Below the pieces are notes generated by a model. The model ran no database searches, had not been told where the DNA came from, and saw nothing but the letters and a program-made list of their open reading frames with translations. 64,000 nucleotides of DNA, taken from Branchiostoma floridae. Lineage: Eukaryota; Chordata; Leptocardii; Amphioxiformes; Branchiostomatidae. Position numbers and translations under genes: made by a program. The first letter of the stretch is position 1; each line of letters starts with the position of its first letter. Of this stretch, positions 24,847-37,600 are shown piece by piece. The stretch is from positions 16,354,621 to 16,418,620 of the forward strand of contig NC_049982.1 of assembly GCF_000003815.2 (NCBI RefSeq). The letters are read 5' to 3'.

Positions 24847-25294
24847 GTAGCGTCAGGAGATCCGCAAGGCACTGTCCTGGGACCATTGCTTCCTCTAGCT
24901 CGATTCAAGTGTGAGGTTATTCGCCGATGATTGTCTGCTATATATAGAGGTATCTGCAAAGAATGATTCACAAGTTCTTCAGAAAGATCTGAACACCCTG
25001 AAAGAATTGCAAAGAAATTGGCCTATGCAGTTCAATCCTGATAAGTGCTTTATTATGCACATAACGAACAAACGCACACCAAATGTGTCCCCCTTACCAG
25101 TTTTGTGGTCAGACATTAGCAACCACAAAAAGCCACCAATACCTAGGTGTTACGTTAACAGCTGGGCTGAAGTGGGGTGTCCATGTTAACAAAATATCAA
25201 CCAAGGCTCAACAGACATTAGGAGTGACCAAACGCAACTTGTGGGCATGCCCAGCCAGAGTAAAATCAGCTACCTGTAGGATAGACATTGTGTA
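24847..25294 (+). pseudogene. Broken LINE reverse transcriptase fragment (CR1/Jockey-like)
   Basis: Three blocks of a non-LTR reverse transcriptase are visible. VASGDPQGTVLGPLL at about 24847 is the conserved SG-PQG motif. LFADDCLLY at about 24917 is the catalytic FADD box. A third block contains NPDKCFIMHI, then, in another frame from 25083, LGVTLTAGLKWGVHVNKIST and TLGVTKRNLW. The YINDLP segment expected between the first two blocks is missing and there is a frameshift near 25083-25140, so this copy is dead. No endonuclease domain or 3' tail is present; the fragment stops at the hairpin starting at 25265. Confidence 0.85.
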
Positions 25295-25478
25295 ATAACT
25301 ACTGTTAAAGGTATGCTTAACAAGCATATCTCTTAGCCTGATATTTACCTCCTGAAAAAAAACAAGCCTGAGTCTTTCATGCCTTTTTCAGGAGGTAAAT
25401 ATCTGGCTAAGAGATGTGCTTGTTAACCATACCTTTAACAGTAGTTATTACACAATGTCTATCCTACAGGTAGCTGAT
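25265..25478. mobile_element. Foldback element with about 95-bp near-perfect arms
   Basis: ATCAGCTACCTGTAGGATAG at 25265 is mirrored by the complement ending at 25478. Both arms continue through GTGTAATAACTACTGTTAAA to TTTACCTCCTGAAAA with only a few differences and a spacer of about 30 bases. It sits exactly at the broken end of the LINE fragment. No coding capacity. Confidence 0.8.
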
Positions 25479-26707
25479 GTTACTACTGGTTATGTTTTTA
25501 TTACCAGGTCAATGTGTGTGTCTTGGTGAGCAGCTGGCCAGGATGGAGCTTTTCCTGTTCTTTTCTACCCTGCTGCAATCCTTTTCCTAAAGTTAAATTA
25601 TTCATGTACATGCATAATGAAAAGACCTGAACACATGAACCTGTATTTGTAACAAAAGACAATTGTAACTCCTTATTTTTCACTACTTACAGAATATGTA
25701 CATCACTTATCTTACTTCCATCACCTGATGACCAGATAGATGGATCAAAACGGATAAAATTAGCAGCAAGTATGCACATCGTCATTCCCAACTTGCCATT
25801 AGGATGTAAAGGTCAGAAACATAAGTAGTAACAGAAGCATTTGTATCAAAATTGTTACCATTTTTTCCACAACACTGAAGTTTGTACAGCATTTATGCTA
25901 CAGTAATTTTCATGTCAAAGATTCACTGTTACATTGCACCATTAAGTCAGATGTAGCAAGTAGATATTCACTTCCTGACCACAGGTAAGTCAGATGTTGA
26001 TAAATCATATACACCTTGTTTGTACCAAAAATATTTACAATCCACTTATTTCAGCACAGTTACCTACAAACTTCTAAAAGCATTTTATGTCATTTTGTCA
26101 GAGTGACAGTTGTATATCCTGGCTGTTCCAAAGATGTCACATTTACTTGACATGTCATTCCTAAGTACCAGTATGGTGGGTTCTATAAATGCTTAACTGA
26201 CAATTCTAAAGACAGTATATTTACAACATTCCTTCATCTATCTATACAAACTACTACATGTATTCATGAAAAGACACATATACAGCAAAAAAACATACTT
26301 AGTACATAAATTCACCAATGAATTCATATGTACATGTAGTTTGATAATAGTAATTTTGTTAAAATCCCTGGTGGCAGATACTAGCATATAAAAAACCAAT
26401 GATGTCCAATGTAACGTTATGTCATCACTTCTTATCTTCACCTGGAAGTAAGACAAAGTCTTCAACAGACACCATATGAAACCAACAGACATTAAGAAAA
26501 TTACAGAATAATACAAACATTGAGAACTCTCAGAAAAATGTTTTAAAAATTGCTTGACCCTGATTTTCCTTGTAACAGCAACCCATGCTTGTACCCAAAC
26601 AGTGTGATTATAAAAACTTACATAGACAGTTGCCTGTACAGTTCACCTTTTGAATGCCAACTTACAAGCATAGCAATATCAATGTGGACACAACAGTGTG
26701 CTAAGAC
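25479..26707. other. Non-coding, includes probable 3' UTR of the TMEM8-like gene
   Basis: AT-rich sequence without recognisable exons. The side next to 26708 should hold the 3' UTR of the minus-strand gene. Confidence 0.4.
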
Positions 26708-29700
26708 TTACTCCATATTGTCCAACATACTGTCTGAAGCTGAGTATGATCTCAGCTCAGGAACATAATCAGCTGACACATCTAACAGCTCTTCTGAGTG
26801 GTCATTGCTAGCTGCAGCAGCCTTCTTTCTCCTAGATGGCAGAACAAGGGGAACACATCCAGATATACATACATGCCACAGACTGTGCAGGTATGCATAG
26901 TTGCTCTCTGTCTCAAAGAAAGCGTAGGTGATGAGACCAGTACCAGCCAGGATTGCACCTGGGAGCAGGTAGAACAGGATGCGCCTGACTGATGGGTACA
27001 TCTTCTTCCTCTTGCGACACTGCAGAATCTAGGAGGAGACAGTTGAAGACAAAGTTATGGTAGCTTAGCTAGAAGTCTAGGTAATGATTGTTATTTAAAG
27101 ATTGACTATTATGTAGATTGTCATTCTCCTATAGGACTGTTTAGCCACAGTCAATGCTGTAGGGCTGATATCAATTAGGATTTTACCATGGTCATATTTC
27201 GTAAATCACAGGTATAACTGTAATAAAAGTGTACATATGATCATCATGATAATGGAGCATTCTCACTCATGGGAACTGGATACCGAAGCATGACACAGAA
27301 ATTTATGATTGTTGCTTCTTCCTCAACACTTGTAACAATGAACTAATGCTCATCATGTGTAATTGACAGCACAGTATATCAATCAAGTCACACTATGGCT
27401 GCTTTCATCTTATTTTGTTGTGTTCATACCGATTTTGGGGAAATGCCACACAGCAAAAAAATATTTACACAAAACTCACCCAGGAGATGAGCACTACAAC
27501 CGCCAGCACACCTACAGGTACAGCAAACACCCACAAACCATGGGCATCATACTGCACCCCAGCTGACACCCCTAGGGCCCCAGCCATGTGGGCCAGTCCA
27601 CGCCACGGCTCGGGCAGCTTCGCCATGGCAACCAGGGTGACGACGAAGGACAAGACGGAGGCAAAGAAGTCACAGAAGGACAGGAGGCTGTACTTGGTCA
27701 GGCAGTAGCGCACTGTCTGCTCATCACAGGCATGGTAGAACTGGGGGGGGGGGGAGCAAAGCTGTTGATACATTTCCACTTCTTTTGGTCTAATTACATT
27801 GAAAGACCATGAAGACCTGACACAAGCTGATTTTACTTACATGTCACAACCAATCATACAAAATTTACAAATAGTGTCACAATAAGAGGCATGGTCAGTG
27901 CAAACACCTTAAGGTTGGGCTCTGTTTAGGAGCGGTAATCAAAAGTCCTTATTTCATGGACAGAAACAATGCTGATAACAAACAAAAGTCTTGTACATTA
28001 CTTGGGCTGGAGCACTTACACAAAACCTCACATCATAATAAAGGGATCAAAAAGAACTGCTAAAACCATGACTGCTACCAAAATAAGTTCAATTGATCTT
28101 ACGGTGGAGAAGAACATGTTGAAGGTGTAGACCAGGGCAGCCACGTAGAACTTCCTGTAGATAGCCACACAGATGGCTGGGATGAACATGAGGTTACTGA
28201 GGGTCAGCAGCAGGACACGGACCAGCTTGCTGTTGTAAGACAGCGAATTTGTCCCATCAGTACAGCCCCAGCCTGTCCAGTCTACAAGGTAGAGGAATAG
28301 AAGTCATTAATCTCTTCTCAAAACAGAATAAACAAACACTAATACACAACAAATAAGATAAACAAAACATCCTGAATTGTTGCCTTTCAAAACAACTAAC
28401 TCTTTTTTTCCCAAAAAATTTATGACTGTCTAATGCAACCAATGCCTATAGCTGGACTATAATCCTTTGCACCACAAGTAATAAAGATGTACCATCTTCA
28501 CAGGAACAGGCAGCATAGAAGAAAACACCACTGTAGTAGGTGTGGCATGCTCCATTCTGTCCACAGTCATTAATACATGGCGTGATCTCTGTCCTCAGCT
28601 CCACTGCACTGGTGAGGTTGGAACAGTTCACCTCAACACTGTCATTACTAAGAAACAAAAATAAAAGTGATATTATACCTCCACTTGACATCAGTTCCTG
28701 TTTGGGCTTCATTTCTTCCTTTTCACACACATTTCAATGAGAATTATGCATTTACTGACAGTGCCTTTTTGTCAAAGATCAAGTAAAAGTAAACCACTTA
28801 GCATATTTTACTGCAAAATGAATTAGCATCAGGCTTACAATAGAGTGTACTTGCATATAAAAAGCATATTCAGACACCCCCCTGTAATACTGAAAATGTT
28901 ATCAGTACAGCATCTACCAATAAGGCACTCCCTCTGCCTCCAAAAGGGACATGACTTCTGGATAACAAGAATGGATAAGTGAAAATTACCAACTAGGAAG
29001 GTAATTTGGCTGCATTCAACAATAACATACCCTGATCCAGAGACATTCCAGCATGTCTTGTCCAATGTTAGGTACCACACTCCCGGCTCTGGGAACGGGA
29101 AATACCATGTATTGGTGCCGTTGGTCAGCAGTTCATGGTGAGGTTCACAGCTGAACTTGGAGCCTTCCTGACTGGGTGGAGCTCCAACCCGGATACACAG
29201 CCGTACACTCACAAGCAGGTCAGGGTGCTGCCATGTGAACAACACAACTGGTTACTGGGACATATATCTAGATGTGTATTCTTGATTTGATATTCAATTA
29301 ACTATGCTTCCAGCTTTGTGTAATGTGGGAAGGCGCAGTACAATAGTGAAGTTTTAGAAATATCATTTCCTTACTCTACTCTAAATGGAACTCTATATAC
29401 AATTTCTATTTTTAAAATAGGTTCAGATTAGATGATTGAATATAATCTACATGTAGTTGACTGCAGTGTAAAGCACTTACCAGAGACATGATATCATTTC
29501 TAACTTAATTGAAGATGTTCTTGTTGTACTTTCCAAATTTATGTATAGAGTTGATGTAGTGTAGTGTGACACTTTACTTATCATGTGGTTCAACTTAAAA
29601 AGTGCTATAACTTTTTCAGAAAACAGGACTCACAGGACTCCATATGTCCAGTCCTATGTTCAAGGTTCCCCCGGTGTCCTCCACTGGTAGAATGTGGAAG

Positions 29701-32700
29701 CTGAACACACTGAGTCTGTCTGACTCTGGTACACCTGGATCTACTTCATCCAATACAAAAGATGTCTGGAAGGGGTACGGACTCTTAAACCGCTGGAGCC
29801 AATGGATGACTGGGCACTGGTTGGTCAATGTGTTCTGAGAAGTAAGCTGTAGAAATCAGGAACACAATATTAGGAGAGGACTGAAATGATTGGGTAAAAA
29901 TTGCAGCAGAACAATGATATATTCACATCTGTACCATACTTTATACAGGTAATAGAGGTATCTGAAAGAACAAAAAGTCACCTCAATGTGAGAGGATTTA
30001 GCCAGGGACCGTTGAAACCGGTGCTTCCTCTTGATGGGTACTTTTTCCCCCATGGTAGTCATGGATCCTCCATCTGGACCCTGGTCAGCCATGACAGTGC
30101 CCCTGTTGGTAATGACTTTCTTCCACAAGTGCACATGAGAAGGCAGGCTACTGTTCACCTGGTCTGGATGAATCTCTCCTACTTCATCTAGATAGCCTTG
30201 GGATTTGTCACAAGCTGAAACGTTTAAAAGACATTAAGTCCATGAAATAAGAGACTAAATGTGCCATGACTTGCTTGCAATACACATTTACTATAAACCA
30301 ATAAACACAACATAAATCATGCAAACAATAACATTTTACATAATATATAAATTACCTTGCAAAAAAAATCCCATAAAACCAACAGAACAGGTGGCTTTGA
30401 AAGAGAGTTATCTACAGTGACTTGCAGTGCTAATAAGATTATAGACAAATGCTAAACTCATGTAAAATAGGAATTGTGTTGGTCCATTCCAAAATTCAAA
30501 GTCATTGTGCCCAGTTCGAGACTGCTCATACCTACCTGTCACCTTGACTTCAATATTAAAGCTGATGGTTAGGTTGCCTGGCAACCGTGTCACTTCCAGG
30601 TAATACCAGGTGCTCTGGATGGGTGGGGTGTCACTATTGATGCTGCAGTCTTCCTCCATGGTAGAACAGTTGACATTGTTCTCTTCGCTACCAGGCAATG
30701 GTAGTGATGCAGGTTTGAGGAGTAAGATAACAGGACAGCCAGCTGTGGAGTTCACGGGTGCCTGATGGCAATCACTGATGGTGACTTGGAAACTCAATGT
30801 GTTGGTAGGGACAAAGTACCTGTAGGTAATATCAAAGTAGAATGTAACCATACACCCACCATAAACAAAGGATTGTTTATGCCATGGAACATTTAAGCAG
30901 CCAGTCTGAAGGCTAGAGACTAATCTTGGGCCATGAGTGACCAATGAGATGTAAAATATAAATGAATAATGGTTGCTTCACCTAAAGCCAGCTATGTCGC
31001 TCCCTGATGACAGCATCTTGTGATAAAGTGCACCTCGGTCAGACAGCACAGGTATTTCATCCAGGTACACAGTGGTATGGATGATACCAAGCATGTAGGT
31101 ACAAGATACTGTCAGATCCTGTTGGCAACATACATGTCCCATAGTTAGATCAACATGCAATATAATGTATCAACTATTAATGATCCTTTCTATTGCAGTC
31201 ATTCTAGTAGTATCAAATATTCTACAGTAAAATGCACATCTGTTTGTTTGAACCTTTATCTATTTATGAGAGCCTCAAATTGGCCAGCAGGCCAGTTTTC
31301 ATTGAGGTCATGAGGGAGGTATGGGTCAAATAAGATATATATGTAACAGGGAATAGATTTCATTGAGTCCTAATAAATCTATCCACCTATATTACTACAC
31401 AGGACCCTGTTAAAAGGCACAACACACTAATGAACTTCTTTACTTTGTAAACTTCACCACAGACCAATGTACCAGTGTCAATGACAAACATGTTTGTTTT
31501 CATTCTTGGCAAATGATTTGCCTTGACCTTTACAAGGACAAGCTAACCTTGATGCCATGAAAAGGTACCATGTACCAAACACAACATAAGGACTTAATCC
31601 TTTTGTTGATCTACAAGAAATCAACATCCCCTGTATACATGTGGGTTCCATATAGTTGTATCAAAAGGGAAGTCATATCCAACACTAGGGAAGTCGTATC
31701 CAACACTCCTATCCCGATGCAACACTGACCAAATATCCATCAGATACCATATTCTCATTATGTTCTGGATTCATGCCTGAAAAGATCTAAATGGACACAA
31801 TCTGTTCAGGACAGTAGATCTCACCCTTTGAGTCATCTTCTCAGGTTGATGAGAGAGATACCCTGCTGCATACCAGTCTCCAGGGGCTGGGTTCTTCACC
31901 TCCAGCCAACTTCTTGAAGACACATTGACTTGGAAAGCATTGGTCCTTTTTAGCCAGGTGTTTGCAGGAAAGGATGCATTTTTGGGGTTGACTACAGGAA
32001 AAGAGCCAGACTGAAATGCACTGTGGGGAAAGAGATCAAACATTTGTGTTAACATCAAGAGTGTATCAGAAATAAGCCCAATTACTCATCTATAGCCTTT
32101 ATCATATCAATCATTATCCATTGACAAAGCAAATCTTTCATGACAACTGACTAAACATTTTTTTTGTTAATCACATTAAGCTGGTGCTTTTGCTCCAATA
32201 AAAATAGATCTTTGAAATTACAAAATACATGTATAGATGAATATTGCCAGGTCTTGAAAATTGTGTTTTGATTGCTTGCTACTTTAGGGTTGACAAAACT
32301 TAGCCACGCCAAATTGATTTGCACTATTGATTATTTATGTCATTGCAATATAGCATTACAACGGTTGAACCTAGCATATGGTAAAATATAAAACGTTACA
32401 CACTTACACATGTATAGTCCTGTTGGGACAGGATGCAGCTGATTCCTGATTGCCAGCCAGTTTGACAGCCTGCAGTTCAAACCTGGAGACGATGGCTGCC
32501 CGAGGGATGGTAAAGTGGAAAACCTGTGCGCTACCGAAGCCATTCCACTGGTGCATCACCTTGGTCTGGTGCACTTCCACATTCTCCCTCACAGCTGGGC
32601 ATACACAACAACACAAGTTACACAACTCAAACATGAAAACATTAAACAAATACATGTACCACAATTAGACATGATCATACAGCGTTCTTCCTCCGGGGTC

Positions 32701-33208
32701 AGTGATCCGTAAAATGTGCATTCCTTTAGCTGAAGCTGCAGCGATGAGACACAGTCTAATTAAATGAATTATTGATATAGAAAATTTGGGGCACGGTCCA
32801 TTGGGCGAATTCCTTTCCTGCTGCTATCAGCAATTTTCGCAAGAGAGGCTGAGCTGATCTTTGAAGACAAAATGCAGCAGTAAGAAAATGCTGCAATGAT
32901 TACACGGGCAGATGTCACACTGGATTTACAGGTACAGTAGTGCAAAACAACAACAAGAACATGTTGTTTATGTTAGGGAGCTGAGCTGAGCAAGGGATAT
33001 ACTGGCACTGCACTACTAGTACTACTGTATCTGCACTCTTTGTGGTAACATTCACGACATTCTAGACCCGGCAAAAACTGCCATATATGTTCTTCTGAAA
33101 ACGAAGATAAAACTTACCAACTCCACCAACGAAACACGGACAGAAGAGGGAGAGAAACAAGATCAAGTTTAGAAGCGTCAAACCGAGCAGCTGATTGTCC
33201 TCCGCCAT
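26708..33208 (-). CDS. TMEM8: TMEM8/PGAP6-family GPI-processing phospholipase
   Basis: Twelve exons in transcript order: 33208-33118, 32594-32408, 32020-31825, 31118-30982, 30819-30536, 30214-29982, 29846-29634, 29227-29031, 28647-28493, 28281-28103, 27740-27480, 27028-26708; phases agree, 817 aa (human TMEM8A about 770). Known role of the family: PGAP6/TMEM8A is a cell-surface GPI-specific phospholipase A2 that sheds GPI-anchored proteins. Visible parts are a signal peptide (1-31), a long extracellular region with repeated cysteines, an EGF-like module (about 537-571, CINDCGQNGAC to WTGWGC) and seven membrane segments from about 583 to 775. The CREST-type putative active-site residues are all present: S623 (FFST), H627 (FYHACD), D648 (CDF), H759 and H763 (HSLWH). 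The tail is acidic and serine-rich. Vertebrates have TMEM8A, B and C; I cannot say which is the closest. The start ATG sits inside CAAGATGGCGGAG, a YY1-like motif. Confidence 0.93.
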
Positions 33209-34648
33209 CTTGGGGTTACCAAAGGACAGGCAGTGCATTCTGGGTACGCACCTGTCCCTATTCCCAAAACTTTCAAATTACCGTGTTCAAACAATGAGCC
33301 TTTTTAACCTCCTTGGCTCGGTTCAAAAAGCAATCCGAGTAGATGATGCAAAATTAGGCACCATAAAGTTGTGATGACTGTTGTAAAAAGAAATAAAGGG
33401 ACAAAACATGGTATCAGAGCCAACAAGGCATTCATTCCTGTATTTAAGACATGTACTGGTGTGGTAAAAGTGACACTAGTGTGGTAGACTGGCATCACCA
33501 ACAAAGTTGGTAACCACACTCATAGCTTCCATATTGGTGTCACTTTTACAACTATCTAATAAGTTTCTAAAGTTTCTACAACTACAGTCTCGGGTACCTT
33601 GCAAGTCTCACTTCTACAAGTACAATTATTAGGCTACAACACAACATGTTTGCTCATTTTGGTACTTTATCGTCATGTTGACCATCCCTGCAGAAGAAAA
33701 AAAAATTCTTGTTTTTTTCTCTGAAATCAGGCGAAAATTAATGCGCGCGCTGATGTCATCCATAAAATTTACTTGCTGTAGCCTTACTTCCCCTGCGTAA
33801 TTTGTTGGGGACGGGACAACTTACCGTAGCCAGGTTCAGTACGCCGGGAAGGTTCTTATATCCGGGATGGAATATGCCCGCAGCAGGGACAGGAAGGTCA
33901 TGTATCCCTTCGGCTGGTGGATAAAAGAACTTTCAAGGCGTAAAACCTGGCTAGTCTCTACCAGACTCCGGCCTAGCCGAATAGTAATAGGGGACTTTGG
34001 CCAAGCAAGGAGTTTGAAAAATGGAACCTTTCCCTTTTCAAACTCCTTGCTCCTTCGCGGCCTTTTGTGGGCTTTTGCGTACATTTGTTGGGGAGCGGTC
34101 CGGGACATATCTAATAGCGCGATTTTCAATAATACGCGGCCAAGCCATGCCAAGCAGACAGTGTCAGCTGGATGAAAAAGAGAAGAATTCATGGCCAAAT
34201 AGGTACAAATAAGTTGGCATGGAGTTTCAGTCTTTTGCAGTCTCATGATCCAGCTATCTCCGTAGACCGGTCAGTTCACTCCTAGGCCAATTAACTCCAA
34301 CTTCTAGTACTGGACTTTTATTTAGCTATGATTCATATGGACTTGTTCTAAGAGAATCTGGCAAAGAAGATCAAAGAAGCTCTTTATTCATTATTCATTA
34401 TTCATTATTCATAGAATACTTAAACACTGGAGACTCCGGTTAATTTGATCAGGAATCTCCAAAAGTTTTATTTTTGCAGTTTTTAGGATCATCGCCAGTT
34501 ACTCAGCGGAATGGGCTGGCACGTGCTATCTGAGTCACATGACTTGTGTATGTACTTTTGATCACATGATCAACAACATGGCTGCCGAATGAAAACAAAC
34601 TTCCAGTCTTCCTGAGTAAATGACGATGTCCCTTTTATCGTGGCAAGA
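33209..34648. other. Divergent intergenic region, TMEM8 / HPS1
   Basis: 1.44 kb between two start codons pointing away from each other. It contains a dispersed repeat (33505-33780), a run of about ten TTCATTA units near 34386-34412 and the HPS1 leader with its uORFs. The plus and minus frames at 33836-34246 have no recognised similarity. Confidence 0.5.
33505..33780 (-). repeat. Dispersed repeat, inverted copy of 42818-43085
   Basis: Read on the minus strand it matches 42818-43085 closely. It begins with AGTAAATTTTATGGATGACA, continues through TCAGCGCGCGCATTAATTTTCGCCTGATT and an A/T-rich tract, to GTAGTTGTAAAAGTGACACC and TTGGTAACC. No coding potential. The two copies bracket the HPS1 gene in opposite orientation. 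Confidence 0.8.
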
Positions 34649-34652
34649 ATGA
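34578..34652 (+). promoter_or_regulatory. HPS1 upstream ORFs, the last overlapping the start codon as ATGA
   Basis: Three upstream ATGs are visible. 34578-34592 encodes MAAE-stop in a CAACATGGCTGCC context. 34589 opens a nine-codon frame. 34620-34652 encodes MTMSLLSWQE-stop, whose TGA (34650-34652) overlaps the HPS1 ATG (34649-34651). Such an ATGA overlap is a classic arrangement for termination-reinitiation. Whether the transcript includes all three is unknown. Confidence 0.5.
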
Positions 34653-37600
34653 AGGGACTGGTTGTTATAAATCCTTTGCCAGACATCGTGTTCTTCTGGG
34701 GAGACGTTGAATTTACCACACACATCAACCGTCTTGGAGCGAGAGAGGGTATTGCCGAACAGGTAACGTTACAGATATCTGTGTGGGAGGGGGGCGGGGT
34801 GATTATTTTATAAAAATTCATTATGTAACGTTACAACTCTGTCGTCCGATTTGACAGTAGAAGCCATGTTGTTAAATAGCTGTGAATTATCAACAGAATT
34901 TACAATATTTTTAAGTGTGCTTGGTGTGACCCGTCAATGGCAACCAACCTCCTTGTTGGAATAATAATTGGACGTTTATGAAGTATGTGCGAGTTTGCTG
35001 GACAGGGATCCAAAGCTTGTGGGAGCCTTTATGACTTAAGGCCCACTCTCACTTGACGTGCGGCACGCTTGCGGCATTGCTGCGTTCGTTCGCTGCGGTA
35101 CTGTTTGGTTAGTTTCTCCGATTTGTTATAATTCAGATATTGCGCAATACGTAAAAGTGTGACATAGAAGACGACAAAATACACAACAAGTAAGAAAATT
35201 CGTTCTTTATCTCTGAAATTCGTTGAGCATCTTCCGAAAGCAGCAATGCCGCAAGCGTGCCGCACGTCAAGTGAGAGGGGGCCTTTACCAAGGGACTCCA
35301 ACAGTATAAAGAAAGAAGCAAAACGTAGGGATGTATCAGGACATTATTTCCTCCCACTGACAAAGCTCGATCACTTCATTATTACTATTAGGAAACATAT
35401 TCCCTTTGACACATGTCTTTCATTTGTAAATCTTATCCTCATTCATTGATTTCCTTGAAAGAATGGAATTTCAGATGAAGTGGACCAGAATGCCCTGGTG
35501 CAGTTCTTCTCCCCACTGTTGGCATCCCACCGTTTCCTGAAAGCAGAGTTGGACAACCCTTACAGTTCTATCAGCTGTGAGAATGGCTTCCTGTTTGTGC
35601 TCAGACAGGTATGTTGTTAACATAAGCAGCAACTGGTATACTAGTACCTACTTTATTTACTACTTTTAATGCAATAACGTTACATCAGTGTGTATGTTGC
35701 ATCTGACACTCTGAAAAACAGCATTTGATGTTCACCTACCATTATTAATTCTGATGTGCCATTCACTCGTCATCATCATCATCATTATCATCATCATTTG
35801 TCCTCCAGATTGCTCCAATGAGGTATAGATTGGCCCTTCATTTCATACTGATAAAATTATGTACAAAGTGTTCTCATGATTATACTGGTCCGTTCCTTCA
35901 AACAGTTTGGAGAGCACCTGCACATAGCAGTGTGTGGAGATGGTTCAGAGACAGAGGAGTTCCTGAAGAGAAAGCTGTATGTCTTCCGAAGGCTTGCAGG
36001 GGTGCACTATGGGCCAGTTATTGATGAGTATGTACATGTATTAGCTTGGATCCTTATGTACTTGTTTGTGCCTGTGTGTGTGCCCATGTGAAAAAGAGAA
36101 ACACTTTCTTCACTCGTAGCCATCAGATATAAATTGTCCTCCATTCTTATACCTGCAGGCTGCGACCAGACTCCTCCCATGATAGGAAGAAACGGTGGAC
36201 TTACATGAGCAGGTTGATCAACACATGGGCCCACCTGGCCTCCACAGAACAGAGCTTCCTGGTAGAGGTTAGGAAAACGTGTCTTATCATTAGATTACGG
36301 TCTAGCAAGCATTAAAGGGGCATTCCACTCCACACGGGAGTGTTATTTTCCGATAAATATTAATTTTAGGAAGTGATAACTGCATACTACTTCACATTAT
36401 ACGATAAAGTACCCAGTTGCTCCACATGCCTCAAAAGCATTCAGTCTTCTACTTAACTCCCCAAGTACCCTCTAATTGAATTAATCCTATGGCTGAATAC
36501 AATGCAAGACTTTTAGGTAAGGTTACAAAACTAATTTCAGGTTCGCTAAGAAATCTCGTCTTGTTCTTGTATTCTTTGCTATCTTATGAGCAATTTGCCT
36601 TCTCGGTGTGCTTAGCGTACCTCATTTATTCCGAAAATATGTACGATAAACACAGTGTCTATGCGTATAGGGAATGCATGGGTAGGGTCTGCATGGGTTA
36701 AGTGATTGTCATTATTGTACACATCACGTAATTCATCCCAAGGTGAATTCCACAGAATTCCGCTGATGATGTATTCATTGCCACATTATCTATTGGAAAA
36801 CAAGACTCCCTCCTGGAGTGGAATGCCCCTTTAATTGCTAGTAATTGAAAAAAACCCTAAATGTCTCACATGTATTGTGTTTTCTTAGAATTTATGGTAT
36901 TAGTGTAGGGGAATCATAGAACAGTGACTCTCTTCTGTTGTTAAATGTTTACAGTTTTCATTGAAACCTCTTCACTGCATACTTAAAACCTTGCTTGTCC
37001 TGACGTTGGCTGGCCTAACACCCTGTTTCAACAGCAAACTAAGAACCTCCCTACCGCAAAGTCAAACCACCTTCAACTTAAATGGATCTACACTATTTCT
37101 TTCATTTCCTTTATTTGTTATTCTTCTTTTCATGGTTTGTCCCCTGGGATGTAAACAACATGATACCTAGTAATATGCAGTAAAACACAGAGATATGATT
37201 ATATATGACTTTCATAATTTTTTGTTTATTGTTTATTGTTCATTGTCACCATGTCTGTTGGTGTCAGCAAGATTAACAGTTCTATTTTGTTTTCCAGGCT
37301 GTAGAAAGGCTGAATGTTAACCAGGCTCTGAATGAGACCTGTATAAACATCCTGGAACAGGCCCTGAGTAAGGTGCGGTCAGGCGGGGACAAGCATGCTG
37401 TACACGCCCTCCTGTTGGTCAACACCAAGCTGCTTGCACTCTACTCAAGGTAATGGATGATTAGAGTGACTAGTCTACATCATTGTTCACATTAGCAATG
37501 ACATTTTTCGTTGCATCATTTTACAGATTGGGACAAGTGATACAACATACAATGATACAAATAGGGATTGGACATTGAATTGCAGCAACGAATGAAAAAA

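Noticed and set aside
33836-34246. 136-codon minus and 102-codon plus frames between TMEM8 and HPS1
   Set aside because: They overlap each other in opposite senses, have no similarity to known proteins, and contain a local inverted repeat (TTTGAAAAATGGAACC-type) that explains the mirrored frames.
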